From the NCBI GenBank assembly GCA_018241425.1, contig JAFEDU010000004.1, positions 124,001-188,000 on the forward strand: 64,000 nt of DNA. The letters are read 5' to 3'. Below the pieces are notes generated by a model. That model had not been told where the DNA came from, ran no database searches, and saw only the letters and a program-made list of their open reading frames with translations. This stretch comes from Pseudomonadota bacterium (lineage in GTDB: Bacteria; Pseudomonadota; Gammaproteobacteria; Steroidobacterales; Steroidobacteraceae). How positions within the stretch are numbered: position 1 is the first letter of the stretch; every line of letters begins with the position of its first letter. This document shows positions 43,391-51,961 of this stretch, piece by piece. Made by a program: the position numbers and the translations under genes.

Positions 43391-43882
43391 TCAGGCACTC
43401 GCGCGGGGCGCAAGTCCCTGGGCGTTTTCCAGCATCCGCGTCAGCAGCCCTTCCAGCTGCCGCGCCTCGGCCTTGGTGAAGCCGTGCAGGAACTGGTTGG
43501 CCACCGCCATCGAGATCTCCCGCATGCGCGGGTACGCGGCGCGCCCCTCTTCCGTCAGTTCCAGATGCATCAGGCGCCGATCCTGGGCGCTGCGATTGCG
43601 CCGGATCAGCCCCTTGCTCTCCAACCGGTCGAGCATCCGGGTCATGGCGCCTGCGTCATAGGAGATGCCCTTGCACAGGTCCGAGGCCGACATCGGTACA
43701 TCGGCAGCCGCGAGGTTCGCGATCACGATCAGCTGCGCTGCACTGAGCTCCAGGGGTGCCAGGCGCTTGTCGGCAGCCAGCTCGCCATCGAGGGCCGCCA
43801 GCATTTCCACGCGTACCCGGCTGAGGAGTGCACCCACACTCTTCTTTGGCTGGTACGTCGCGAGGTCGTAAATGTCGCCCAT
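43391..43882 (-). CDS. MarR-family transcriptional regulator
   Basis: A 163-residue winged-helix repressor: helix-turn-helix VPMSASDLCKGISYDAGAMTRMLDRLESKGLI, wing RRNRSAQDRRLMHLELTEEGRAAY. It is the first gene of a marR-emrA-emrB cluster, the usual arrangement in which the regulator represses the pump until a drug ligand releases it. AAGGAG seven bases before ATG 43882 sets the start; the in-frame GTG at 43888 is too close to the ribosome site. Its promoter carries a likely autoregulatory operator. Confidence 0.93.
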   Translation of the reverse strand: MGDIYDLATYQPKKSVGALLSRVRVEMLAALDGELAADKRLAPLELSAAQLIVIANLAAADVPMSASDLCKGISYDAGAMTRMLDRLESKGLIRRNRSAQDRRLMHLELTEEGRAAYPRMREISMAVANQFLHGFTKAEARQLEGLLTRMLENAQGLAPRASA

Positions 43883-43944
43883 GGCCACTCTCCTTCGAAT
43901 CTCCCGTTGGGGAGAACTTTGCCCCCTCCTCAGGGACGGGCGGA

Positions 43945-43973
43945 ATAATAGTTGCCTAGGCTGTATTTGTCAA
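43945..43973 (-). promoter_or_regulatory. marR promoter with operator in spacer
   Basis: Minus strand: TTGACA (43973-43968, perfect -35), a 17-bp spacer, TATTAT (43950-43945, near-perfect -10). The spacer contains the GCCTAGGC palindrome (43961-43954), so repressor binding would block RNA polymerase. The -10 is about 60 bp before ATG 43882. Confidence 0.8.
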
Positions 43974-44108
43974 GGCTTTGACTGCCGTGGCAGTCCGCCG
44001 TTCCCGTGACCGCAGGACCCCCGCCCCCGCAATGTCCCTGTAAGGCCCCTGACCGGGGCCTGTAATACACCGCGTGCAGACTGCGCCGGTGAAATCGTGG
44101 ATAGCCCC

Positions 44109-44348
44109 ATGTCTCCACTACCAATCCGCAACCGCTGGAATTACGCCGTGACCCAGGCCGCAGGCCAAGTGCTGGCTGCGCGCTGGCGCAGCACCTTGGA
44201 GGCGCTCGACCGCGCACGCGCCGAGTACGGACAGCTTCACGCCGCCTCCACCATCGACGTACGCGCCGTCCGCAAGGCCGCACAGCGGGTACACGAGCTC
44301 GAACAGCTGCGCGCCGTACTCGCCTGCGAACTGATTCCGGCGCGCTGA
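44109..44348 (+). CDS. small helical hypothetical protein
   Basis: A 79-residue protein, Ala/Arg/Glu-rich and predicted mostly helical (AAGQVLAARWRSTLEALDRARAEYGQLHAA, then RAVRKAAQRVHELEQLRAVL), with a heptad-like pattern suggesting a coiled coil. Third codon positions are strongly G/C, as in real genes here. No family recognised. It precedes the multicopper oxidase gene by 14 bp on the same strand. A GTG at 44097 is an alternative start. Confidence 0.55.
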   Translation: MSPLPIRNRWNYAVTQAAGQVLAARWRSTLEALDRARAEYGQLHAASTIDVRAVRKAAQRVHELEQLRAVLACELIPAR

Positions 44349-44362
44349 CCCGGGCGCGCGGT

Positions 44363-46072
44363 ATGCCGGGCGCGCCGATGCTGCGCTTCGTCCTTGTTTT
44401 CTTCGCCCTGTGCACGACGGCGCATGCCGCAGCGCCCCTGCCCTGCGCGCGTCCGGCAGCGGGCTCGGAGGCGGCCGAGCCGACTGCACTTCGCAGCGCG
44501 CACGGCGCGCTCGAGCTGGACCTGTTTGTGCGCAGCGCTCCCGGACCGGGTCCTGAGCGCTACTGCTTCGAGCTCGCCGACGGGACGCCGTCCCCGACGC
44601 TGCGGGTACGCCCGGGAGATGAGCTGGTCCTGCGGCTGCACAACCAGATCCAGCGTGCGAACACTGCTGCGCCCGCGCATTCCGGCCATGCGGGCAAGCC
44701 GGAAGAAGACCCGTGCCTGAGCGGCCGCATGAGCCCGGTGTCGACGAACCTCCATTTTCACGGTCTTACCCTGCCGCCGCGGTGCCACGAGGACGAGGTC
44801 CTGCGCACCTCGATCCAGCCCGGCGATGCACCGTTTGAATACCACCTGCACATCCCGGCGGACGAGCCGCCGGGGCTCTACTGGTACCACCCGCACATCC
44901 ATGGCTTCAGCACGGCCCAGGTGCTGGGAGGCGCCTCCGGGGCGCTGATCGTGGAGGGGATCGAGCGCGCTGTCCCGGAACTGGCGGGGCTGCCGGAACG
45001 AGTGCTGGTCATTCGCGACCAGAACCTCGTGAATCCGGATGCGCCGCCGTCGAAGTCAGAGCCGGTCGTCCCCAAGATGATGATCGACCGCGACGGGGAT
45101 GCCGCAAACAACGGCACGGGCTTCGGGAAACCTGCCAAGGACCTGTCGCTGAACTTCGTGCCCGTGCCCTACCCCGACTACCCGCCGGCGCAGCTGCACG
45201 TGCGGCCCGGCGCGCAGGAGCTGTGGCGCGTGCTGAATGCCTCAGCGGTGACCTACCTCAATCTGGCGCTGATCTCCCGCCGCACGCCGCAGCCGCTCGG
45301 CATCGTGGCGCTCGATGGCGTGCCGCTGGCCGCAGGTCCGGCGGTTGCAACGACGCAGTGGCACGATCACATCGGCGTCCCGCCCGGGGGCCGCGTGGAA
45401 TTCCTCGTGAAGACGCCGCCGTCCGCCACGCCCGCGCTACTGGTCACGCGCACGGTTGACACCGGCCAGGGCGGGGAGAACGACCCGAACCGGGCCCTCG
45501 CCACCGTGATCGCGGACGCCGCAGCGCCGGCGGCGCCGGCAACCCTGGACGCCCATCCCGAACCCCTGCCGCCACCGGCGCGCCCGTGGCTGGGCAGCGT
45601 GACCCCGGCCCGTGTCCGGCACCTGTATTTCTCCGAGCGCCTGTCCGATCCCAAGAACCCGAATAGCGCCACCACGTTCTTCATCACCGTGGAGGGCGAG
45701 GAACCGGCGGCCTTCGATCCCGCGCGCACCACGCCGAACATCACGGTGCAGCAGGGAGAAGTCGAGGACTGGGTCATCGAGAACCGCTCGACCGAGCTGC
45801 ACGCGTTCCATATCCACCAGATCCACTTCCTGCTGCTCGACTGGTCCGGCCAGCCCGTGGATGAGCCCTTCCTGCGCGACACCGTGAACGTCCCCTACTT
45901 CAACGGCCGCACGCTGCAGTATCCCAGCGTACGGCTGCGCATGGACTTCCGCGATCCGGACATCGTCGGCACCTTCGTCTATCACTGCCACCTGCTCGAG
46001 CACGAAGACGGCGGGATGATGGGGCTCGTGCGCGTGCTGCCGGCCACGGTCGCGCCCGCGTCCGGCAGATGA
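44363..46072 (+). CDS. periplasmic multicopper oxidase
   Basis: A 569-residue exported laccase/CueO-like enzyme. The signal peptide is MLRFVLVFFALCTTAHA after an optional five-residue extension (ATG 44378 is an alternative start). All four copper-binding motifs are present: NLHFHG (about 129), WYHPHIHG (about 173), HAFHIHQIHF (about 480) and YHCHLLEHEDGGMM (about 540), the last with the type 1 copper Cys and axial Met. It oxidises phenols, Cu(I) or other metals and reduces O2 to water. Cupredoxin domains 1 and 3 carry the copper sites. The natural substrate is not predictable. Followed 85 bp later by a phosphoesterase gene. Confidence 0.93.
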   Translation: MPGAPMLRFVLVFFALCTTAHAAAPLPCARPAAGSEAAEPTALRSAHGALELDLFVRSAPGPGPERYCFELADGTPSPTLRVRPGDELVLRLHNQIQRANTAAPAHSGHAGKPEEDPCLSGRMSPVSTNLHFHGLTLPPRCHEDEVLRTSIQPGDAPFEYHLHIPADEPPGLYWYHPHIHGFSTAQVLGGASGALIVEGIERAVPELAGLPERVLVIRDQNLVNPDAPPSKSEPVVPKMMIDRDGDAANNGTGFGKPAKDLSLNFVPVPYPDYPPAQLHVRPGAQELWRVLNASAVTYLNLALISRRTPQPLGIVALDGVPLAAGPAVATTQWHDHIGVPPGGRVEFLVKTPPSATPALLVTRTVDTGQGGENDPNRALATVIADAAAPAAPATLDAHPEPLPPPARPWLGSVTPARVRHLYFSERLSDPKNPNSATTFFITVEGEEPAAFDPARTTPNITVQQGEVEDWVIENRSTELHAFHIHQIHFLLLDWSGQPVDEPFLRDTVNVPYFNGRTLQYPSVRLRMDFRDPDIVGTFVYHCHLLEHEDGGMMGLVRVLPATVAPASGR

Positions 46073-46157
46073 CAGGACGTCATACAGCAATCACCTCGGT
46101 GCAATGGGCGGCGCGTAGAACGAATGCGCCCAATGCCGGGCACCTAGGGAGACTGGC

Positions 46158-48230
46158 ATGATTCACAAGACGCTCAGCGCACGCGTCCGGGACGGCGTGT
46201 GCATGGCTCTCGGAACGATCGCAATCGCGCAGCTGTCGGTCGGCAGCGCGCTCGCGAGCGTGGCCGCCGCCGATACCGCTGCCACCCGCACCACGAGCCC
46301 CATCAAGCACGTGATCGTCATCATCGGCGAGAACCGCAGCTTCGACCACGTCTTCGCCACCTACGTGCCGCGCCACGGCGAGTCGGTGTGGAACCTGCTC
46401 TCCGAAGGCATCATCAAGGCCGACGGCACGCCCGGGCCGAACTTCGCACGCGCCGCCCAGAGTGCGGCGTCTGACCCAGGCGGGGATGCGTTCCTCCTTA
46501 ACCCCGCCAAGTCCGCGCTCCCGGGCAACGTGCTCCCTGCGCCCCTCGTCGGAGGTCCGAAGGACTCCTACATCACCAACGACAGCCTGAAGCTCGCCCA
46601 GCAGTCCGAGAACGGACTGCCGGCCGACTACTACGGGTTCCTGGTGACCGGCGGTACGGGACAGAGCTCGAGGACGCCCGACCAGCGCATCTCCAACGTG
46701 AGCGCGCTCCCGCCCGGCCCGTTCCAGCTCACCAACGGGGATACCTTCACCTACAACTCCTACGCCGCGAGCCCCGTGCACCGCTTCTACCAGATGTGGC
46801 AGCAGCTCGACTGCAGCACGGCCCACGCGACGGCACAGATCCCCTCCGGCTGTGACTCGGCGCTGTTCTCCTGGGTGGAGGTAACCGTGGGGGCCGGCGC
46901 CAACGGCATCCCGCAGCCCGCGAACTTCAGCACCGAGTACGGCCCGGGCCTGCTCACGACCGGCGAGGGTTCGACGGCGCTCGGCTTCTACAACGTCCAG
47001 AACGGCGATGCGCCGTACTTCAAGACCCTGGCGGACCACTACGCCATGAGCGACAACTTCCACCAGTCGGTCAACGGCGGCACGGGCGCGAACCACATCA
47101 TGCTCGGCCACGGCGATGCGATCTTCTTCACCGACGGCGCAGGCCATGCGGCCACCCCGCCGCACAACATCGAGGTCGCGACCGGCACCGCCAACCAGGG
47201 CGTGGTCGATGAAGTGGAGAACCCCAACCCCGCCGCGGGCACCAACAACTGGTACACGCAGGATGGCTACGGCGGGGGCTCCTTCGGCTCGCCCTCGTAC
47301 GGCGGCGGCTCGTACACCGACTGCTCGGATACCTCCCAGCCGGGGGTGGCGCCGATCGTGTCGTACCTGAAGTCGCTGCCGCGCCCGATCAACCCACGCT
47401 GCGAGGCCGGGCACTACTACCTGCTCAACAACTACAACCCGGGGTACTTTGGCAACGGCGCCAATGCGTACACGGACACCAACTCCAACAACACCGTGTT
47501 CACGATCCCGCCGTCGGCGGTGCGCAGCATCGGCGACAGCCTGCTCGATGCGCACATCTCCTGGAAGTACTACGGCGACCAGTGGAACAACTACGTCCCG
47601 GATCCGTACCAGCTGAACTACGGCGCCGTCGGCGCGGCCACGGACGAGTACTGCAACATCTGCAACCCGTTCCAGTACGACACCTCGATCATGGCGCATG
47701 CGGGGATCCGCAAGGCCCACATCCAGGACACGAGCGACCTGTACAACGACATCCGCAACGGCACGCTGCCGGCCGTGTCGTTCGTCAAGCCGAGCGGCCT
47801 CGTCGACGGGCACCCGGCCTCCTCCAAGCTCAACCTGTTCGAGGGCTTCACGAAGAAGATCGTCGACATGGTGAAGGCGAACCCGGACCTGTGGAAGGAC
47901 ACCGCGATCTTCATCACCTTCGATGAGGGTGGTGGCTACTACGACTCCGGATACGTGCAGCCGCTCGACTACTTCGGCGACGGCACGCGCATCCCGCTGC
48001 TCGTGGTCTCCCCCTACACCCATCCCGGCCACATCTCGCATGACTACACGGATCACGTCTCGATCCTGAAGTTCATCGAGCGCAACTGGGGGCTCGCGCC
48101 GGTGACCCGCCGCAGCCGCGACAACTTCCCGAACCCGGTGGTGGCGCCTGCGAACCCCTACGTGCCGCTCAACACACCGGCACTCGGGGACCTGTTCGAC
48201 CTGTTCGACTTCGGGGGCAGCACGCTCTAA
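46158..48230 (+). CDS. secreted phosphoesterase, phospholipase C/acid phosphatase type
   Basis: A 690-residue exported protein with an N-terminal signal region (about 15-38). The family PF04185-type signature HVIVIIGENRSFDHVFATY holds the catalytic Glu-Asn at 58-59. Further conserved parts: YAMSDNFHQSVNGGTGANHIML, DHISWKYYGDQW-like AHISWKYYGDQWNNY, VKPSGLVDGHPASSK, IFITFDEGGGYYD and VVSPYTHPGHISHDYTDHVSIL. Such enzymes hydrolyse phosphate esters (phosphocholine lipids or acid phosphatase substrates). Several Tyr/Gly-rich inserts make it longer than the typical acid phosphatase. GGGAG precedes ATG 46158, and a strong terminator follows the stop. Confidence 0.88.
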   Translation: MIHKTLSARVRDGVCMALGTIAIAQLSVGSALASVAAADTAATRTTSPIKHVIVIIGENRSFDHVFATYVPRHGESVWNLLSEGIIKADGTPGPNFARAAQSAASDPGGDAFLLNPAKSALPGNVLPAPLVGGPKDSYITNDSLKLAQQSENGLPADYYGFLVTGGTGQSSRTPDQRISNVSALPPGPFQLTNGDTFTYNSYAASPVHRFYQMWQQLDCSTAHATAQIPSGCDSALFSWVEVTVGAGANGIPQPANFSTEYGPGLLTTGEGSTALGFYNVQNGDAPYFKTLADHYAMSDNFHQSVNGGTGANHIMLGHGDAIFFTDGAGHAATPPHNIEVATGTANQGVVDEVENPNPAAGTNNWYTQDGYGGGSFGSPSYGGGSYTDCSDTSQPGVAPIVSYLKSLPRPINPRCEAGHYYLLNNYNPGYFGNGANAYTDTNSNNTVFTIPPSAVRSIGDSLLDAHISWKYYGDQWNNYVPDPYQLNYGAVGAATDEYCNICNPFQYDTSIMAHAGIRKAHIQDTSDLYNDIRNGTLPAVSFVKPSGLVDGHPASSKLNLFEGFTKKIVDMVKANPDLWKDTAIFITFDEGGGYYDSGYVQPLDYFGDGTRIPLLVVSPYTHPGHISHDYTDHVSILKFIERNWGLAPVTRRSRDNFPNPVVAPANPYVPLNTPALGDLFDLFDFGGSTL

Positions 48231-48263
48231 AGCCCCGCGGCCTGACCTGCTCTCCAACTGCCG

Positions 48264-48293
48264 GGGCGGCCCTCCAGGGCCGCCCTTCTTTTT
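48264..48293 (+). terminator. rho-independent terminator
   Basis: GGGCGGCCC (48264-48272) and GGGCCGCCC (48277-48285) form a perfect nine-pair stem with a TCCA loop, followed by TTCTTTTT. It ends the phosphoesterase transcript before tRNA-Pro. Confidence 0.92.
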
Positions 48294-48332
48294 GGAGCAC
48301 CGGCGACAAGGGCGTAGAATCCCGCCCCTCCC

Positions 48333-48409
48333 CGGGGTGTAGCTCAGGCTGGTAGAGCGCTACGTTTGGGACGTAGATGTCGCAGGTTCGAATCCTGTCA
48401 CCCCGACCA
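48333..48409 (+). tRNA. tRNA-Pro (anticodon TGG)
   Basis: Plus-strand cloverleaf: acceptor CGGGGTG/CACCCCG, D-arm TAGCTCAGGCTGGTAGAGC, anticodon loop TTTGGGA (TGG), T-loop GGTTCGAATCC, discriminator A and encoded CCA at 48407-48409. Confidence 0.96.
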
Positions 48410-48460
48410 GTCCCACGATTTCGCTTGTGTGCCCGCAACGCCGCCCGGCGGCCCTGCCGG

Positions 48461-48868
48461 TTACTTCTGAACCTCGAAGTGCGGAAGCGAGTCTTCCTCC
48501 GGAGATGCCGGTTCCCCTGCCGCGAGAGCCTCGATGAGCTGCTCATGCAGCTGGGCCATCTGTTTTTCGATGTGCCGCACCTCTCGCCGGATCTCCGAGA
48601 CGTCCAGGAGCGTGATCGCGGCACAGGACGGACAGCTCATCCGGGCATGATCACGAACGAAGCCGATCGCGCGCGAGAAGCGCGAGCCGCAGACGCTGCA
48701 TGAGAGTTCCAGCTGGTAGTTCTCCACGATTTCCGCGAGTGAGTACTTGGGCAGGATCTCGGTGGAGGCCGGCTGAGACCCCACGCCCTGCCCGCCGCGG
48801 GATTCCCGCCCGACCCGGGTCTCGTCCGCCCGGCAGGCAGCGTCGCGACCCCTCTTTTCGTCACTCAT
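48461..48868 (-). CDS. small zinc-ribbon-like protein
   Basis: A 135-residue protein. An Arg/Gly-rich N-terminus is followed by KYSLAEIVENYQLELSCSVCGSRF and MSCPSCAAITLLD: two CxxC pairs about 20 residues apart, a probable zinc ribbon. The C-terminus is a helix or coiled coil (EIRREVRHIEKQMAQLHEQLIEAL). No known family comes to mind; a nucleic-acid or protein-binding role would fit. ATG 48868 is chosen from composition; the open frame extends into the next gene's antisense. It lies on the strand of the lipoprotein/OmpA genes, 26 bp after them. Confidence 0.7.
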   Translation of the reverse strand: MSDEKRGRDAACRADETRVGRESRGGQGVGSQPASTEILPKYSLAEIVENYQLELSCSVCGSRFSRAIGFVRDHARMSCPSCAAITLLDVSEIRREVRHIEKQMAQLHEQLIEALAAGEPASPEEDSLPHFEVQK

Positions 48869-48894
48869 GCCAGTTCCATTACAGGGCTCAGAAA

Positions 48895-51800
48895 CTACTG
48901 CAGCGTGACGCACGCCGTGTAAACGCGGACCGAGGTTTTCACTGTCGCGAGAGAAGCCACGTTGATCCGCACGGCGTTGAACGGCTTGTGTGTGGCAAAG
49001 CCCAGGAAGGCCGCGCTGGCGTTCGTCGGGTTGCCAAAGGCATTCAGGCGCAACAGCGAGCCGGTCCCTGCGGATTCCCGTACCGCTCCCTGCAGCAGGG
49101 TGTCGATCGTGAGATTGCCCAGCACGCTCAGGCTCAGCACCTGGCCCGGCTCGGCGATCTCGAATCCCACCGTTCGGCCGCCCGGGAAGGTGGCGGCGCT
49201 GTCGGTGACCGTGAGGCTGTCGTACGCCAGGACGCCCAGGCCCACGTTCATCGTGGCGTAGTTGGTCTGGTTTGCATCGACTACGTTTGCAGGCGCGTTG
49301 ACGCTGCACGTGCCGAGGCAGAGGCCATTGACCGCGGAACTCACCGTCGCCGCCGGGTCCAGCAGCGCGGTACTCGGAGTGCCGATGCCACAGTCGGCGC
49401 TCGCACTCGAGATGACCGTCACCGTGACGGATGCCGCCGCGCTACCGCCGGGCCCGGTGCAGCTCAGCGTATAGGCATAGACCCCGGGCGTCGCGATCGC
49501 CCCCAAGGACAGGCCCGCATTGGTCGTGCCCTGAGGCCCCGCCCACCCGTCCGAGCCCGTGCCTCCGCTCGCCGTGCAGGCGGTCGCATGCGCCGTGCTC
49601 CAGGCGAGCGTGAGCGTCTGCCCGGGGGACAGCTGTGCCGGGTTCTGCCCGTTGGCGGACAGCGTAATGCTGGGTGGACCGACCGGCGCGGGCGTCACGG
49701 CAAGGTTCACCGAGATCGGGCCGCTCGGCCCACCCGGGCCGGAGCAGGTCAGCGTGTAAATGACTGTACCGACGGTCGTGATCGGACCGACGCTCGTGTT
49801 GGTGCTCGAGGCCGGCACCGTTCCGGACCAGCCGTCTCCTCCCGAACCGCCGCTCGCGGCGCAGGCGGTCGCACCCACTGAAGCCCAGCTGAGCGAGATC
49901 GATTGTCCGGCGACGATACTGTTCGGGATCGCCGTGAAGGCAATGATCGAGGCCGGGAGTGGGGGCGCCGTCACGGTGACGGTCACCGAACTCACCGCGC
50001 TCGTACCACCGGGTCCGGTGCATTGCAGTCCGTAGACGAACGTACCTGCCACGTTGAGCGGGCCCACCGAGGTTCCGGCGCTGGCGGACAGCTGAGCCCC
50101 GCTCCATCCATCGGAGCCGGTGCCACCGCTGGCAGTGCAGCTCACTGCGTTGCTGGTGGCCCAGGAGAGCGCGAGCGACTGCCCCGTGCTGAGGCTGACC
50201 GGTATTGCGGCGAACGTCGTGATGCTTGCCGGCGCGGGAGCCGCCCCGACCGCCACCGTCACGCTCGCCGCGCTTCCCGTGCCTCCGGGGCCGGAGCACT
50301 GGAGAATGTAGGTATAGTCGCCTGCCACTGTGATCGGCCCAACGGTGGTGCCGGCGCTGGAAGTGGCCACCGCTCCGCCCCAGTTATCGTGACCCGCACC
50401 ACCCGACGCTGCGCAGCCAGTCGCGTTGGCGGATGTCCAGGTGAGCAGGGTCGATCCCCCGGCGACGATGGTGCTCGGCACTGCCGCGAGCGCCACGACG
50501 GAGGCCGGCGGGGTGGGCGCGGCGACGCCGATCGTGACCGACTGCGGGCCGCTCGATCCGCCAGGCCCGGAGCACGCGAGCGTGTACACGAAAGTTCCGA
50601 CGGCGGGGAACGGGCCGATGGATTTCGAGCTGCCACTCGCCGCCAAAGCGCCCAGCCAGCCGTCGGTTCCCAGCCCTCCACTCGCCGTGCACGAAGCGGC
50701 GTTGAGTGCCGTCCAGGAGAGTGTTGTCCCCTGCCCGGCGAGCAGGCTGGTCTGCGCTGCCGAGAAACTCAGGATCGTAGCCGGCGGTGCGTCGACGGTC
50801 AGCGAGGCGGTGTCGGTGACGCTGCCAAGCGCCCCGTTGCAGGTGAGGGTGAAGGCATAGTTGCCGGGGACGCTCAGGATGCCCGTACTGACATCCGTGC
50901 CCGTCAGTGGCTGCGACCCGTTCCAGGAGCCGGAGGCGGTGCAGGCGGAGACGTTCGCGCTGGTCCAGGTCAGGCCCGCCGCGACGCCGGCCGTTACGGT
51001 GGTGGGGTCAACGGATACCGTCACCGCAGCGCCCGGAGGCGGGGCTCCGCTGCCGACCACAATATCGGCGGTGCCGGCGGTGCTGCCACCTGCACCGGTG
51101 CAGGTGAGCACCAGCGAGTAGCTTGCCGCGGTGGAAAACGGTCCCACGGCGACGTTCGAGCCGTTCAGGGGCTGCGGGCCGCTCCAGTTGGAGGTACCGC
51201 CGCTGGCACTGCAGGCGCTGGCATTGCTCGTGGTCCAGGTCAACTGAGTCGACTGCCCCAGGGTGAGGCTCGTCGGGGTCGCTGAGAACGAAACGGTCGG
51301 CGGCGCCGGAGGGGCGCCCGCGCTCACCGTGAGGATCCGTGCACTGCTGCCGGTGCCCCCGGCACCCGTGCAGTTCAGCGTGTAGGTATAGGACCCGTTC
51401 GCGGAGAATGGCCCGAGCTGCAGTCCCTTGGTGTTGTTGAGGGGCTGCGCGCCGCTCCAGCCATCGCCGGTGCTCCCGCCCACGCCTGCGCAGCTAGCGG
51501 CGTTGGTCGTCGTCCACGTCAGTACGGCCGTGGCCCCTGGCTGGATGCTCGTCGGCTGGAGCACGAGGGTCACCGCGGGCGCAGCGGCGACGCCGACCGT
51601 CACGCTGCGTACGTCGCTCCCGGTCCCGCCGGGCCCGGTGCAGGTCAATCCATAGCTGTAAGTGCCCGCTCCGAGCGCGCCGGTGCTCATCCCGGTCTGG
51701 TTGGTCAGCGCCTCGGTGCCGCTCCACGCTCCGGATGCCTTGCAACTGGTGGCTTCCGCCGAGTTCCAGGTGATCACGGCGGCCTCACCGGCCTCGAGCG

Positions 51801-51948
51801 TCGCCGGTGCGACGGCGACGGTCACGATCGGCGGGTCGCTGATCTGGGTCTGCGAAGCGCTGGATGACCCGGCGCCGTTGGCCGTGCAGGCCGCAAGCGC
51901 CGCCATGCCACAACCGATCAGGGCATTGCGGATGATGCGTGAAGACAT
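48895..51948 (-). CDS. lipoprotein with nine Ig-like repeats
   Basis: A 1017-residue protein. The N-terminus MSSRIIRNALIGCGMAALAAC ends in a lipobox-like LAAC, so lipid anchoring is likely. Nine repeats of about 85-95 residues follow, each with a core of the form [LI]TW.[ST].NA..C.ASG....DGWSG, then G....GP....G.Y.Y.L.C.GPGG....SVTV.V. Each repeat has two Cys, probably an intradomain disulfide. The last 160 residues (from ADCGIGTPSTALLDP) form a different beta-rich domain. The design is that of a long extracellular stalk with a C-terminal head. It starts 13 bp after the OmpA-family gene, so the two are probably one operon. Confidence 0.85.
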   Translation of the reverse strand: MSSRIIRNALIGCGMAALAACTANGAGSSSASQTQISDPPIVTVAVAPATLEAGEAAVITWNSAEATSCKASGAWSGTEALTNQTGMSTGALGAGTYSYGLTCTGPGGTGSDVRSVTVGVAAAPAVTLVLQPTSIQPGATAVLTWTTTNAASCAGVGGSTGDGWSGAQPLNNTKGLQLGPFSANGSYTYTLNCTGAGGTGSSARILTVSAGAPPAPPTVSFSATPTSLTLGQSTQLTWTTSNASACSASGGTSNWSGPQPLNGSNVAVGPFSTAASYSLVLTCTGAGGSTAGTADIVVGSGAPPPGAAVTVSVDPTTVTAGVAAGLTWTSANVSACTASGSWNGSQPLTGTDVSTGILSVPGNYAFTLTCNGALGSVTDTASLTVDAPPATILSFSAAQTSLLAGQGTTLSWTALNAASCTASGGLGTDGWLGALAASGSSKSIGPFPAVGTFVYTLACSGPGGSSGPQSVTIGVAAPTPPASVVALAAVPSTIVAGGSTLLTWTSANATGCAASGGAGHDNWGGAVATSSAGTTVGPITVAGDYTYILQCSGPGGTGSAASVTVAVGAAPAPASITTFAAIPVSLSTGQSLALSWATSNAVSCTASGGTGSDGWSGAQLSASAGTSVGPLNVAGTFVYGLQCTGPGGTSAVSSVTVTVTAPPLPASIIAFTAIPNSIVAGQSISLSWASVGATACAASGGSGGDGWSGTVPASSTNTSVGPITTVGTVIYTLTCSGPGGPSGPISVNLAVTPAPVGPPSITLSANGQNPAQLSPGQTLTLAWSTAHATACTASGGTGSDGWAGPQGTTNAGLSLGAIATPGVYAYTLSCTGPGGSAAASVTVTVISSASADCGIGTPSTALLDPAATVSSAVNGLCLGTCSVNAPANVVDANQTNYATMNVGLGVLAYDSLTVTDSAATFPGGRTVGFEIAEPGQVLSLSVLGNLTIDTLLQGAVRESAGTGSLLRLNAFGNPTNASAAFLGFATHKPFNAVRINVASLATVKTSVRVYTACVTLQ

Positions 51949-51961
51949 GTGCGGCTCCAGG

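Noticed and set aside
46080..48257. 725-codon minus-strand ORF
   Set aside because: Antisense to the phosphoesterase gene, Val/Arg/His-biased, no recognisable motif; the plus-strand gene has clear catalytic signatures.
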